Below are positions 18,660 to 28,156 of a stretch of 64,000 nucleotides of DNA, one piece after another. A program made the position numbers and the translations under genes. Source of the stretch: Pedobacter petrophilus. GTDB lineage: Bacteria > Bacteroidota > Bacteroidia > Sphingobacteriales > Sphingobacteriaceae. The stretch covers positions 16,197 through 80,196 of the forward strand of contig NZ_WKKH01000022.1 of the NCBI RefSeq assembly GCF_009674725.1. Reading direction: 5' to 3'. A model generated the notes under the pieces. That model saw only the letters and a list, made by a program, of their open reading frames with translations, searched no databases and was not told the origin of the DNA. How positions within the stretch are numbered: position 1 is the first letter of the stretch; every line of letters begins with the position of its first letter.

Positions 18660-18711
18660 ACTTTTAAAAACAAGGAACCTTTTCAGGAGTTTTAATATTT
18701 TGAAATCATTA

Positions 18712-19512
18712 CTATCTTACTGTGGCGTTAATCCTTTGCAAAGTGTTTGCGCTAAAATAACCCAATGCTCCATTCGAAATGTTTGATGGAGGGTTTGAAG
18801 GCGTTGTACCCTGATTAGGACCTCTTCCATCCTGCTGACTCAGCACATACCAGTAATCGAAAATATTCGAATCAATTCCTTCCATTTCAATGCTAAAACT
18901 GTCTCCGCTTTTTAAGCCTTCGTCATCATCATCATTGGCTTCATAAAACAATTGAATCCGCAGGTTATTCCCATTGGTTAAGCGATCATTATTTACATAA
19001 ATCCGATCAAAAAAGACACCATTCACATATAGGTTGAAACGGTAAGCATTACTCTCCTTTGCAGGATCAACCAGAAAAGCCGCAGCCGTTTTACGCTCTT
19101 CTCCAAAGAAAGAATTACTGATCACGCCTATGGAATCCAGCTTTACAAAATTTGGCATTTTTGAGCTGGCCTGATAGTTTTTCCCTTCTGCCATAACATC
19201 CATAGTGTAAGTAACTCCAGAAACCCCTCTCATTCTATTCACATAAACACCAGGTGTTTTCTCTGTAAAAATATAATTATTGCCCCGGCTATCGGTCACT
19301 TTTACAGTTGCGCCAGGTACTTTTGGATAAACCCCCACTTCATCATAACCAACAGTTTTAGTGATGATAATTTGCTGTTCAATTAACCTATCTACAATTC
19401 TCCCTTCGATAACGATCTGTGCTTCGGCATTTTTGGTATCTATTTCAATGATTTTCGTACAAGAAGTAAGGCCGACAGTGGCAATCATCAGGTAAATAAA
19501 AAGTCTTTTCAT
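18712..19512 (-). CDS. DUF4249 outer-membrane lipoprotein
   Basis: A 266-residue lipoprotein (signal with lipobox LTSC, Cys18) followed by strand-rich sequence with the family pattern: IVIEGRIVDR, VKVTDSRGNNYIF, GVYVNRMRGVSGVTYTMDV and a C-terminal YWYVLSQQ region. DUF4249 proteins accompany TonB-dependent receptors in Bacteroidota. Here the start codon is only 3 bases after the receptor stop, so the two form one operon. It is likely an accessory lipoprotein of the uptake complex. The ligand is unknown. Confidence 0.88.
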   Translation of the reverse strand: MKRLFIYLMIATVGLTSCTKIIEIDTKNAEAQIVIEGRIVDRLIEQQIIITKTVGYDEVGVYPKVPGATVKVTDSRGNNYIFTEKTPGVYVNRMRGVSGVTYTMDVMAEGKNYQASSKMPNFVKLDSIGVISNSFFGEERKTAAAFLVDPAKESNAYRFNLYVNGVFFDRIYVNNDRLTNGNNLRIQLFYEANDDDDEGLKSGDSFSIEMEGIDSNIFDYWYVLSQQDGRGPNQGTTPSNPPSNISNGALGYFSANTLQRINATVR

Positions 19513-19515
19513 GAT

Positions 19516-21840
19516 TTAAAATTTAAAATTCCAGGTAACTGAAGGAATCATTCCAAAAAGGGAGGTTTGCTCGGCAGCCGTTTTACCAGGGTTTGCCGGA
19601 TCATTTATAAACTCGATTGAATAAGGATTCTTTCTGGCCAGGGCATTATAAACACCAAAATTCCAGCTTGACTGGAACCTGCCCCTGCGTTTTCCTTCAA
19701 GCGTTGCACTCAAATCCAAACGCATGTTATAAGGCATTCTACCGGCATTCCTTTCGGTATAGTAGTAAATGGTTTGCCCGCCAACAACATATTTACCTGC
19801 CGGAAAAGTAACTGCATTTCCTGTGCTGTAGATAAAACTTGAAGAAAACGTCCAACGCTTATTGAGGTTATAAATACCCACTACAGCTATATCATGTGTA
19901 CGATCTTGCCTCGCCGGAAAATAGTTTCCATTATTCAACTGTGCAAATTTGCGCTCGGTTTTAGATAAGGTATAGCCTACCCATCCATTAAGCTTCCCGA
20001 ATTTCTTTTTAAAGAACAATTCCAAACCATAGGCCCGGCCTATTCCATAAAGCAATTCTGATTCTATATTAGAATTGGCCAGCAGTTGTGCTGCATTTTT
20101 ATAATCGATTTGATTTTGAAGCCATTTGTAGTAGACCTCACCCGAGAGTTCATATTTATTTTCATCCAGGTTTTTAAAATACCCCAGCGCTACCTGATCT
20201 GCAATTTCTGGTTTAATGTTATTGCTGCTCAACACATATTGATCCGTAGGCGAACTAGATGTTGCATTTGTTAAAATATGAATGTTCTGGGTGTTTCGGT
20301 TGTAGGAAGCTTTTACGGAATTTTGCTCATTGAATAAATAACTAACAGAAAAACGAGGCTCCAGATTAAAATAGTTCTTATGGAATTTTCCGTTGCCTAC
20401 AGTTTCCGTACTGGTAATGTTGCCGTTTACATCATACTCACTAAAATGACCAGGACCTAAAAGCGAAAAGGCTGCGAATCGAACCCCGTATAAAAAGTTA
20501 AGTTTTTCAGTCGCCGCCCATTCATCAGATACATAAGCCGCACTTTCCAAACCGTACCTTTTTTCTTGTGTTAGTGGATTAACCTGGGATGCCTGACTGG
20601 TTGTAATATCAATTGGCGAAATGCGGTGATGAGTGGCATTTAAGCCAAACCTGAGCGTATGTTTATTGCTGAAGTATTGAAAATCTTCCTTAAAATTGAA
20701 GTCGCGCACCAAAGAAGTAGCCTTAAAGTTGGTGACATCATTTAGCAACTGAACAGTATAATTGTAATTGTTGTAGATAAGTGAAGTGTTAGAAAACAAC
20801 CTGTCGTTAAAAATATGATTTAAGCGAATGGTGGTGGTAACATTACCCCAATTATTCTCAAAAAGGTCTTTAATCCCGATATTATCCTTCCCGAAATAGC
20901 CGGAAATATAAATGGTATTTTTATCGTTGATTTTGTAGTTAGCCTTGGCGTTGATGTCATAAAAATTTAACGTACTGCCGTTGATAGAAGAGTCTGGGGA
21001 GGCGCGTAAAAACAGGTCGATATAAGTTCTCCTAAAGCTCACCATAAACGAACCCTTATCTTTTACAATTGGTCCTTCGGCTTTAAACCGTGAGGCAATC
21101 AAACCAATTCCACCCTGAAATTTAAACTCTTTATTATTTCCATCATCCATTTTAACATCTAAAACAGAGGATAAACGACCGCCATACTGCGCAGGCATTC
21201 CACCTTTATAAAGACTTACATCTTTGATGGCATCTGCATTAAAAGTAGAAAAGAAACCCAGTAAGTGCGATGAATTATAAACTACTGCTTCATCAAGAAT
21301 TATTAAATTCTGATCGGCCGCGCCACCACGAACATAAAAACCCGTGTTTCCTTCTCCACCAGATTTCACCCCTGGCAGCAATTGAATGGTTTTTAACACA
21401 TCTTTCTCACCCAATAAAACGGGAATAGCATTTAAAGATTCCATATCGATCCTTTCCAATCCCATTTGTGCGCTTTTAACGTTTTCATTTTTTCTGTTAT
21501 TGGCACTCACGGTTACTTCAGCAAGGTCATTTGCTGTTTTCAGTTCCTCATTCAGCTTAGTATCTTTATTTAAGTCGATACTTTTAGTGATTGGAACATA
21601 GCCCGTATAACTTATGGTAACCGTGTACATTCCCTGAACCTGAGTTAAGGCAAAATAGCCATATCCGTTAGTTAGGGTACCGGAAGTTGCTGAACCAGTG
21701 ATTTTAATGGTTGCACCAATGAGCGTTTCGCCGGAACTTGCATCGCGAATGGTGCCACTTAGTGTGAATTTGGTTTGAGCATGAACAGCAAAACTGGTTA
21801 GAAATAGCAACAAAAAAAACAAGTAAAATTTTATTGACAT
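19516..21840 (-). CDS. TonB-dependent receptor with carboxypeptidase-regulatory-like N-domain
   Basis: An outer-membrane uptake protein. I use the ATG at 21840 (774 residues, MSIKFYLFFLLLFLTSF), which gives a clean signal peptide ending VHAQ. The ATG at 21861 would add seven residues before it. Domains are a CarbopepD_reg_2-like domain (about 25-105), a plug (about 115-225, with IPVLLGEKDVLKTIQLLPG and GFYVRGG) and a long beta-barrel ending in the aromatic TWNFKF. The plug is of the FecA/Cir type rather than SusC type, and the partner is the DUF4249 lipoprotein downstream. Confidence 0.93.
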   Translation of the reverse strand: MSIKFYLFFLLLFLTSFAVHAQTKFTLSGTIRDASSGETLIGATIKITGSATSGTLTNGYGYFALTQVQGMYTVTISYTGYVPITKSIDLNKDTKLNEELKTANDLAEVTVSANNRKNENVKSAQMGLERIDMESLNAIPVLLGEKDVLKTIQLLPGVKSGGEGNTGFYVRGGAADQNLIILDEAVVYNSSHLLGFFSTFNADAIKDVSLYKGGMPAQYGGRLSSVLDVKMDDGNNKEFKFQGGIGLIASRFKAEGPIVKDKGSFMVSFRRTYIDLFLRASPDSSINGSTLNFYDINAKANYKINDKNTIYISGYFGKDNIGIKDLFENNWGNVTTTIRLNHIFNDRLFSNTSLIYNNYNYTVQLLNDVTNFKATSLVRDFNFKEDFQYFSNKHTLRFGLNATHHRISPIDITTSQASQVNPLTQEKRYGLESAAYVSDEWAATEKLNFLYGVRFAAFSLLGPGHFSEYDVNGNITSTETVGNGKFHKNYFNLEPRFSVSYLFNEQNSVKASYNRNTQNIHILTNATSSSPTDQYVLSSNNIKPEIADQVALGYFKNLDENKYELSGEVYYKWLQNQIDYKNAAQLLANSNIESELLYGIGRAYGLELFFKKKFGKLNGWVGYTLSKTERKFAQLNNGNYFPARQDRTHDIAVVGIYNLNKRWTFSSSFIYSTGNAVTFPAGKYVVGGQTIYYYTERNAGRMPYNMRLDLSATLEGKRRGRFQSSWNFGVYNALARKNPYSIEFINDPANPGKTAAEQTSLFGMIPSVTWNFKF

Positions 21841-22080
21841 ATAGGCTGCAACTTTTAACATGAGACGCTAAATGTACGAAATACAAAATGATGTAGTCAT
21901 GACGAATTTCGTGTCAGAAGGTATAATTGTGAGAGAGAATCAGCTCCTTTAGTTCCCCGCCGGCGGGGAGACGGGGTGGCTATAGCAAAGCGGATAAAAC
22001 CTGCATCTATTTTACAGCGAACATGTTTGCATCCCCCTATTCAACGAGGAGACAAAGTGCCCATAGCGAAGCATTTAGAA

Positions 22081-22743
22081 CTATTTTTTCAACAAATGAG
22101 GTTCAACGGCTTTTCTCCAGATGGCATAACCCGCCGCATTCATATGCAACATATCTTCTAAGAAAAGTTCCGGCCGAAGTTTTTCATCTTTGGTTAGCAT
22201 CAGGCTGTACACATCAACATATTTAGTATTGGCTTCTTTAGAGAGAAAAGCTTTAATTAAGGCATTCGAAGCCATTGCTTTTTCTTTAAACGCATCTCTG
22301 CTTGGGCTAGGTTTAATAGAAATATAAATGACAGGAACATTTGGCAATTTCGCCCTGATGGATTTATAAAGATTCACCGTTCTGTTTAATACTGAATCTG
22401 GTGTAGTCTGTGCATTCGGAAGATCATTCTCTCCAACATAAAGCACTATTTGACGGGGTTGATAGGGAAAAACAACATCATTTAAATAAAACGTAATATC
22501 GTTGGTTACCGCACCACCAATCCCCCGGTTTAGCACATTATATTTGGCAAAAACCTGGATTAAATCGTCCCATTTACGGATAGAAGAACTCCCTACAAAC
22601 AATATCGGATTTACAGGAGGTTTGTACATCTGATCATATTTCTTGATCGTTTGCACATCTTCCCAGAAAGCGGGTTTGTTTTGGGCAGAAGCATTTATAA
22701 ATAAGAATATCGAACATACAATGGCGACAAATATCTTTTTCAT
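22081..22743 (-). CDS. SGNH/GDSL-family hydrolase, exported
   Basis: A 220-residue protein with a signal peptide (about residues 1-20, ending SAQ). The four family blocks are visible: FVGSSSIRKW (catalytic Ser), NRGIGGAVTND (Gly block), YVGENDL (Asn block) and DMLHMN (Asp/His). Such enzymes cleave esters, often acetyl groups on sugars or lipid esters. It is a monocistronic gene. The 218-base spacer toward the TonB receptor (21862-22080) holds only a GC-rich CCCCGCCGGCGGGG palindrome near 21956. Confidence 0.9.
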   Translation of the reverse strand: MKKIFVAIVCSIFLFINASAQNKPAFWEDVQTIKKYDQMYKPPVNPILFVGSSSIRKWDDLIQVFAKYNVLNRGIGGAVTNDITFYLNDVVFPYQPRQIVLYVGENDLPNAQTTPDSVLNRTVNLYKSIRAKLPNVPVIYISIKPSPSRDAFKEKAMASNALIKAFLSKEANTKYVDVYSLMLTKDEKLRPELFLEDMLHMNAAGYAIWRKAVEPHLLKK

Positions 22744-22870
22744 ACTTTGATTTTTGATGTAAAAAGATACAAGGTAGTCATCATCATTAAAAAATGCTTA
22801 AAAAAGTCTGTAACGGATTGAATAGTTTGTTAAACACAAATTCAAATACAGCTTAATCCATTGAAGTTTA

Positions 22871-22905
22871 AAACAAAAAATCGGTTGGTAGTACACCAAC
22901 CGATT
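22871..22905 (-). terminator. Terminator of the riboswitch-controlled susC/susD operon
   Basis: The perfect 10-bp arms AATCGGTTGG and CCAACCGATT flank a 7-nt loop. On the minus strand they are followed by TTTTTTGTTTT, a clear rho-independent terminator 39 bases after the SusD stop codon. Confidence 0.9.
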
Positions 22906-22943
22906 CAAATTATCAGTATTTAATCATGTTTAATCCTTAAATT

Positions 22944-24377
22944 TTATTTCACATCAAACCATAATCTGGTTGTTAGCAAATCTGTTCCCTGGCTTGCTAC
23001 TGCATTTCGGTAGCTCTGCCCGTTTAAAGATTGTTCTGTGCCAGGATAAATAAAGCGAACCGGAATCTGTCCGTTTAACACGGTGTTTGCTGATGCCGTA
23101 AGTTCCGGGTAATCAAGTCTGCGTCTTTCTGCCCATGCTTCTAAACCCTGACCAAAAAGTGCCAGCCATTTTTGTTCGCCAATTGATTTTTTATAATTGG
23201 AAGGATCATATTGGACAGCTCTCTGAGCTGTATAGTTAGCAATTAATGCATCGGAAATGCCAAACTGCTTCAATGAAGCTGCGATGCCTTGATTATATAA
23301 ATCAGCGGCATTTTCTGCCGTCAAACCGCGCGCTGCTGCCTCTGCCCGGTCAAACAATAATTCTGCATAGCTAAAAATTACCGCAGGCGACTGAGGTGTC
23401 AGAAAATAAGCGCCTGGTCTTGATGTCTTCGCAAAACCAAAGTTACTGGCTTCAGAATTGGTTAAACCATTCGGCAATCCTACATATTCTTCTGGTGTAG
23501 CTGTTTGCGTTTTGCTTGCGTAAACGGGTAAACGCGGATCACTCAGGCTGAATAGTTTATCTACAATCGTTTTACTAATCCGGTAATCATCCCTGGTATC
23601 AAACTGTGCGCTTACCGGGTTCTGTTGCGGCGAAACCTGGTAAATCAATTGGGCAATATCTGCATTTGCACTGATGTAACTACCACCCTCACTTTTTATT
23701 TTATCTAAAACCTGTTGTGCTTTCGCTGGTTCCCTATCCGCAATGCGAAGGGCAACTCTTAACCGCAATGAGTTTGCAAATTTCTTCCACTTTGCAATGT
23801 CGCCATTATAGATAATATCGCCACTGATGGCTGTTCCAGCTGGATTTAAAACACTATTTGCCGTTTTTAAATCTTCCAGTATTCCATAATAAACGTCCTT
23901 TTGTTTATCATAAGCAGGCGTTATAAATTCATTTATTTTCCCGGCCTGGCTGTATGGAACATCTCCATAAGCATCAGTCAGCAATAAAAAAGACCAGGAT
24001 CTTAACGTCAAAGCCACACCTCTGTAGTTTGGATTATTAGTGGTATTGCCAATTTCGATCACTTTATTTAAGCCTGTAATGCTCGTAGAATATAAGGTAG
24101 ACCACAGTGAAGTGAAACTGCTATTACTGTAAATAAAACGATCTTCTTCGGTATACTGCACTTTAGCCCACTGTTGCACAAAGAGCAAACTGGAATTCAT
24201 GTTATTGGTTGTTCCCCAATAGGCATCAGCAGTGTTTTTAATTGCTGCAGTTAGCAGGTAATCCGGCTGTGCATTTTCCGTAGCATTTGGATTGATATTA
24301 ACATCATCCAGCTCTTTACGGCAGGATGCAGCAACCAGCGAAAGTAAAATAAAGGTATATAGGATATTATTTTTCAT
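22944..24377 (-). CDS. SusD/RagB-family nutrient-binding lipoprotein (SusD-like_2 type)
   Basis: A 477-residue surface lipoprotein with a signal ending in AASC (Cys19), then KELDDVNINPNATENAQPDYLL-like sequence characteristic of the SusD-like_2 family. TPR-type helices carry YGDVPYSQA, the RLRVALRIADREP region and PAVIFSYAELLFDRAEAA. The C-terminal LWFDV end is typical. It caps the SusC pore and binds the substrate. It is separated from the susC stop by 10 bases and shares its transcript, which is controlled by the upstream SAM-I riboswitch. Confidence 0.92.
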   Translation of the reverse strand: MKNNILYTFILLSLVAASCRKELDDVNINPNATENAQPDYLLTAAIKNTADAYWGTTNNMNSSLLFVQQWAKVQYTEEDRFIYSNSSFTSLWSTLYSTSITGLNKVIEIGNTTNNPNYRGVALTLRSWSFLLLTDAYGDVPYSQAGKINEFITPAYDKQKDVYYGILEDLKTANSVLNPAGTAISGDIIYNGDIAKWKKFANSLRLRVALRIADREPAKAQQVLDKIKSEGGSYISANADIAQLIYQVSPQQNPVSAQFDTRDDYRISKTIVDKLFSLSDPRLPVYASKTQTATPEEYVGLPNGLTNSEASNFGFAKTSRPGAYFLTPQSPAVIFSYAELLFDRAEAAARGLTAENAADLYNQGIAASLKQFGISDALIANYTAQRAVQYDPSNYKKSIGEQKWLALFGQGLEAWAERRRLDYPELTASANTVLNGQIPVRFIYPGTEQSLNGQSYRNAVASQGTDLLTTRLWFDVK

Positions 24378-24387
24378 GATGGGAAAA

Positions 24388-27300
24388 TTAAAATTTGATG
24401 TTCAGGTTGATTCCGTAAGTCCGTGTAGTTGGGTTTGATAAACTTTCCAAACCTTGTCCGTTCCCTGTATTAAAGGCAACTTCCGGATCAATGTCTTCGG
24501 TATTGCGATGTAAAATAGCCAGGTTTCTACCGACTAAGGCTACTGAAACGCCTTGTAAGTTCAATGAACGAATCCATTTAGCCGGTAAATTGTAGGTTAG
24601 TTTAATTTCACGAAGCTTCACATAAGAAGCATCGAAAATATTGGCTTCATCTATGGTACGGAAAGATTTATAATAAGTTTGTGCAGAAAGAATTTTATCG
24701 TTCCGTTTTCCATCCGCAGTAACGCCATCGAAGATCATTCCGTCATCGTAAACCGTTGTACCGGTGGGCGCACTGGTTCCATTAGCCAATCTAACCGTTC
24801 CATTCTCTTTTTTATTATCTGGGTAATAATAGGAAAGCCCCCCAAATTCTGCACCCCTGCCTGGTAAAGTTGAAGCTAAAACACCTGTATAAGTTCCTGT
24901 AGAATAGGTACCGTTGTAAATGGAACCTCCAAAACTGGCATCTACTAAAACACCCAGACTAAAGCCTTTGTAATTGAAGGTATTGTAAATTCCTCCGATC
25001 CAATCTGGTGTGTATTTCCCTAAAACCCTTTTGGTTGGATCGGTTTGCGGAGCGCCGGTTGCATTTACTACAATATTTCCGCTGCCATCCCTTAAAAAGG
25101 CATTACCAAATAAGGCTCCGTAAGGTTGGCCAACGGCAGCGATTACCTGTGCCGAGTTTGTAGCGACCACGTAATTTGTTAATAACCCCTCTTTGTCTAA
25201 TTCAATTACCTTGCTTCTGTTTGCTGCATAATTTACATCAATATCCCAGGTAAATTGCTTCTTAATCGGTGTAATACCCAATTGCACTTCAATTCCTTTA
25301 TTGTTAATTTTTCCTGCGTTCAGTAATTTAGATCTGAAACCTGTACCCTGGCTTACATCAACACTTAAAATCTGATCATAACTATTGGTGTTATACAAAC
25401 TTAAATCAAAACGTAGTCGCTTGTTAAATAAAACGGCCTCTGCACCTAATTCAGACGAAGTTGTGGTTTCCGGTTTTAAATTTGGATTTAAATCGGTGGC
25501 AGATGGGGTAAGTTGCGGACTTGCTCCAAATGGCGCACCAGAGGTATAAGTATTCAGCAAGCGGTATGGATCTGCATCTTTACCCACTTTAGACCAGCCT
25601 CCGCGGATTTTTGCATAATCCAATACTTCACTCTTTATATCGAAAGCTTCCGTAAGTACAAAACTTCCGTTAAAAGACGGGTAGAAATAGGACCGGTTTT
25701 GTGCTGGCAAAGTAGAAGACCAATCGTTACGTGCCGTAATATTTGCGAACAGGTAATTTCTAAATCCAATTTGCCCGGATGCATAACCACTATAGGATTT
25801 TAATTCGCTATAATTATTGGATGAAGTTAAAGGATCTCTCGAATTACTCAAGGTATATAAACCTGCAACGGCCAAACGTGGGGCACTTTGATCATTCTGT
25901 TCAATGTACCTCGAACGAATATTTCCACCCAACAAAGCCTCTAAACTGAAGTCGTCATTCAACTGCTTGTTGTAACTTAAAGTTGCATCCGTATTGTTTT
26001 CATTTACCGTAAAAGCACTTTCAGTATAAGAGCCAAATGGTGTTCCGTTGGTACCATAGGCAATTTTTATTTTCCGGCGATCATTGTAATAATCTGTTCC
26101 CGAACGGAAGTTGAAGTTTAAGCCATCTATGATTTTATAGTTTAAGCCAACGCTTCCAATAATCCTGTTTCTGTTTTGAGCAACAGTATTTTCGTAAGCT
26201 ACCCAATAAGGATTACTATAATAGCTATTGTTCCAATTGAAGGTATTTCCATTCTCATCCAGATAATTTTTCAATTGATTAATATCTACTTGTCTCCCAA
26301 ACCAGGCAAACTGTAGCATGGTACTGGTTGATCTTGAACCACCAGTACCGGGCAAGTTATCAGAAGCAAGCTTGCTATAGTTTGCATTTGCCGTGATGGT
26401 AAGTTTTGGTGTTAACCGCAAGGTTGTATTTAATGCAAAAGAGTTTTTTCCCTGACCAGAGTTGGGCACAATGCCTACTTGTTTCAGGTTATTGTATGAT
26501 AAACGGTAGTCGATCTTATCACTCGCATCTTCGATAGATATACCATTCGCCAAGGAATATCCCGTTTCGAAGAAATCTCTTACGTTATCCGGGTTGGCTA
26601 CAAACGGAACAGCTACTCCTTTAGAAAAAAACTGAGGAATTAAACGGCCATCCATCCTGGGGCCCCAGCTTTCATCTACCCCATCATTTACCCCTGCGCC
26701 TTTTCCATCTACATAGCTAAATTTCCCTTCAGACCCTTGCCCGAATACATCCTGATATTTTGGTAAGGTTAACAGACTCTCAATTACTGCATTGGAATTG
26801 AAAGAAATGCCCAGGCCTTTTTTCGATTTACCGGTTTTGGTTTTGATAATGATTACACCCGCAGCAGCTCTTGATCCGTATAATGCCGCGGCATTCGGCC
26901 CTTTCAGCACACTGATTGATTCGATATCATTCGGGTTGATATCTGAAATGGCATTGGCATAATCCCGCGCGCCTGCAGAGTTGAGCTGTGAGTTATCTAC
27001 AGGAATCCCATCCACCACAAACAATGGCTGATTATTCCCGGAGATAGACGTTTCGCCCCTGATTACCACCCGGGAAGAACCCATATCGCCCTGACTATTC
27101 GTTACCCTAACCCCGGCTACTTTACCGGCGAGTGCGTTTACAAGATTAGATTCCCTCGCTTCAGTTAAGCTTTCGCCTTTTAGCTCCTGAACGGCATAAC
27201 CTAAAGATTTCTTTTGTCTGGAGATACCCAAAGCCGTTACAACCACTTCATCAAGCGCATTATCGCTATCACTCAAAGTCACGGCAAGCGTTTTTGTTGC

Positions 27301-27561
27301 TTCAGTTACCTCAATCTCCCGGGTAGCAAAACCAATATACGAGAAGACAAGAGTACTTTTCCCAGCGACTGAGATGCTGAATGCACCGTTATTATCTGTG
27401 GTTACGGCCTGTTTAGTTCCTTTTACAAATACAGAAACGCCCGGCAGGGTTTCACCGGAAGCGCCCTTTACCGTTCCAGACACTGGAATATTCTGCGCCT
27501 GAACGAAATTTGAAAGCAATAGCAAAAAGAATATCGCCGGCAGCTTTATTTTCTTAAACAT
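24388..27561 (-). CDS. SusC/RagA-family TonB-linked outer-membrane protein, SAM-riboswitch controlled
   Basis: A 1057-residue outer-membrane importer. It has a signal peptide (about 1-22, ending VQAQ), a carboxypeptidase-like domain (about 25-100, VSGTVKGASGETLPGVSVFV), a SusC-type plug with the signature YGSRAAAGVIIIKTK near residue 230, and a long barrel ending YGINLNIKF. It forms a pair with the SusD-like protein downstream. The 5' leader is about 460 bases long and contains a SAM-I riboswitch and terminator, so the operon should be shut off when S-adenosylmethionine is plentiful. The substrate is therefore likely methionine or a precursor, which is inference. Confidence 0.93.
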   Translation of the reverse strand: MFKKIKLPAIFFLLLLSNFVQAQNIPVSGTVKGASGETLPGVSVFVKGTKQAVTTDNNGAFSISVAGKSTLVFSYIGFATREIEVTEATKTLAVTLSDSDNALDEVVVTALGISRQKKSLGYAVQELKGESLTEARESNLVNALAGKVAGVRVTNSQGDMGSSRVVIRGETSISGNNQPLFVVDGIPVDNSQLNSAGARDYANAISDINPNDIESISVLKGPNAAALYGSRAAAGVIIIKTKTGKSKKGLGISFNSNAVIESLLTLPKYQDVFGQGSEGKFSYVDGKGAGVNDGVDESWGPRMDGRLIPQFFSKGVAVPFVANPDNVRDFFETGYSLANGISIEDASDKIDYRLSYNNLKQVGIVPNSGQGKNSFALNTTLRLTPKLTITANANYSKLASDNLPGTGGSRSTSTMLQFAWFGRQVDINQLKNYLDENGNTFNWNNSYYSNPYWVAYENTVAQNRNRIIGSVGLNYKIIDGLNFNFRSGTDYYNDRRKIKIAYGTNGTPFGSYTESAFTVNENNTDATLSYNKQLNDDFSLEALLGGNIRSRYIEQNDQSAPRLAVAGLYTLSNSRDPLTSSNNYSELKSYSGYASGQIGFRNYLFANITARNDWSSTLPAQNRSYFYPSFNGSFVLTEAFDIKSEVLDYAKIRGGWSKVGKDADPYRLLNTYTSGAPFGASPQLTPSATDLNPNLKPETTTSSELGAEAVLFNKRLRFDLSLYNTNSYDQILSVDVSQGTGFRSKLLNAGKINNKGIEVQLGITPIKKQFTWDIDVNYAANRSKVIELDKEGLLTNYVVATNSAQVIAAVGQPYGALFGNAFLRDGSGNIVVNATGAPQTDPTKRVLGKYTPDWIGGIYNTFNYKGFSLGVLVDASFGGSIYNGTYSTGTYTGVLASTLPGRGAEFGGLSYYYPDNKKENGTVRLANGTSAPTGTTVYDDGMIFDGVTADGKRNDKILSAQTYYKSFRTIDEANIFDASYVKLREIKLTYNLPAKWIRSLNLQGVSVALVGRNLAILHRNTEDIDPEVAFNTGNGQGLESLSNPTTRTYGINLNIKF

Positions 27562-27601
27562 AATTAGTGTTGATTAATGATCATTTAAAAATGGTGAATG
27601 C

Positions 27602-27643
27602 AAAAAATTCGGGCAAAGCAATTCCACTTCGCCATCAGGGCGA
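27602..27643 (-). promoter_or_regulatory. Possible second attenuator in the susC leader
   Basis: On the minus strand GGCGAAG (27627-27633) can pair with CTTTGCC (27612-27618) and is then followed by CGAATTTTTT, a terminator shape. The same GGCGA bases can instead pair with the upstream TCGCC (27639-27643). The two hairpins exclude each other. No ligand or leader peptide was recognised. Confidence 0.4.
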
Positions 27644-27850
27644 TTTTTTTACAGACGTGAATAATTATTTAATTAAAATGGATAGTATGGTATTTATCAA
27701 CTGCTACAGCAACAAATACCCTTGCACATTCGAAGGATTAAGAAGGTGTTTAAATTTACGCTTTGAATTGATTGTTCTTTGTTAGTTTTTTCCATCTAGT
27801 TTCTATTAACGCTACATCTATACTTATCAGGTTTTGCGAAACCGGCTTAT

Positions 27851-27885
27851 AAAAAAAGCACGCCCATTAAATCAGGAGTGCTCTC
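27851..27885 (-). terminator. Riboswitch expression-platform terminator
   Basis: Just after the SAM-I aptamer on the minus strand, AGCACTCC pairs imperfectly with GGGCGTGCT and is followed by seven T. This is the OFF-state terminator expected of a SAM-I riboswitch. Confidence 0.85.
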
Positions 27886-27905
27886 ATATATTATCTTTAA
27901 TAATT

Positions 27906-28026
27906 TGCATTCATCTGACTTAACTAACCCAAATTACTTGGGGTGGAATTAGCACCATATCCATTTTTAAGGCTGGTTGCTAAGGTTTCGCAGGGCCATT
28001 CCCTCCACCTTTCTTGATAAGTATTT
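27906..28026 (-). promoter_or_regulatory. SAM-I (S-box) riboswitch
   Basis: The minus strand reads, in order, the conserved S-box blocks CTTATCAAGAAAGG, GGAGGGAATGGCCC, GCGAAACCTTAGCAACC and GGTGCTAATTCCACC. The P2 stem GGTGG/CCACC closes, the P4-type hairpin CCCAAGTAATTTGGG follows, and a P1 partner GATGAAT pairs with ACTTATC. A terminator sits immediately downstream. The aptamer begins about 465 bases before the SusC start codon, with no other minus-strand gene between, so it most likely controls the SusC/SusD operon. S-boxes turn expression off when S-adenosylmethionine binds. Confidence 0.92.
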
Positions 28027-28120
28027 TAAAATAACTGGCGCAAAGATAATATAAAAATCATAATGACTACAAATTCTATAGATTTTATTGAAAATATTTT
28101 TTCTCCATTCATTTCATGCT

Positions 28121-28128
28121 TACATTTG
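28121..28128 (+). promoter_or_regulatory. Bacteroidota -7 promoter element TACATTTG
   Basis: It matches the TAnnTTTG consensus of the Bacteroidota housekeeping sigma factor and lies 28 bases before the chosen start of the TlpA-like gene. No good -33 TTTG was seen at the usual distance. Confidence 0.5.
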
Positions 28129-28156
28129 TGGCATAATCAATAGATTGAAACATCCC

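Noticed and set aside
27567..27785. Plus-strand open frame of 72 codons opposite the susC leader
   Set aside because: It has no family-like sequence, lies antisense to a structured leader and contains a strong hairpin; likely chance.
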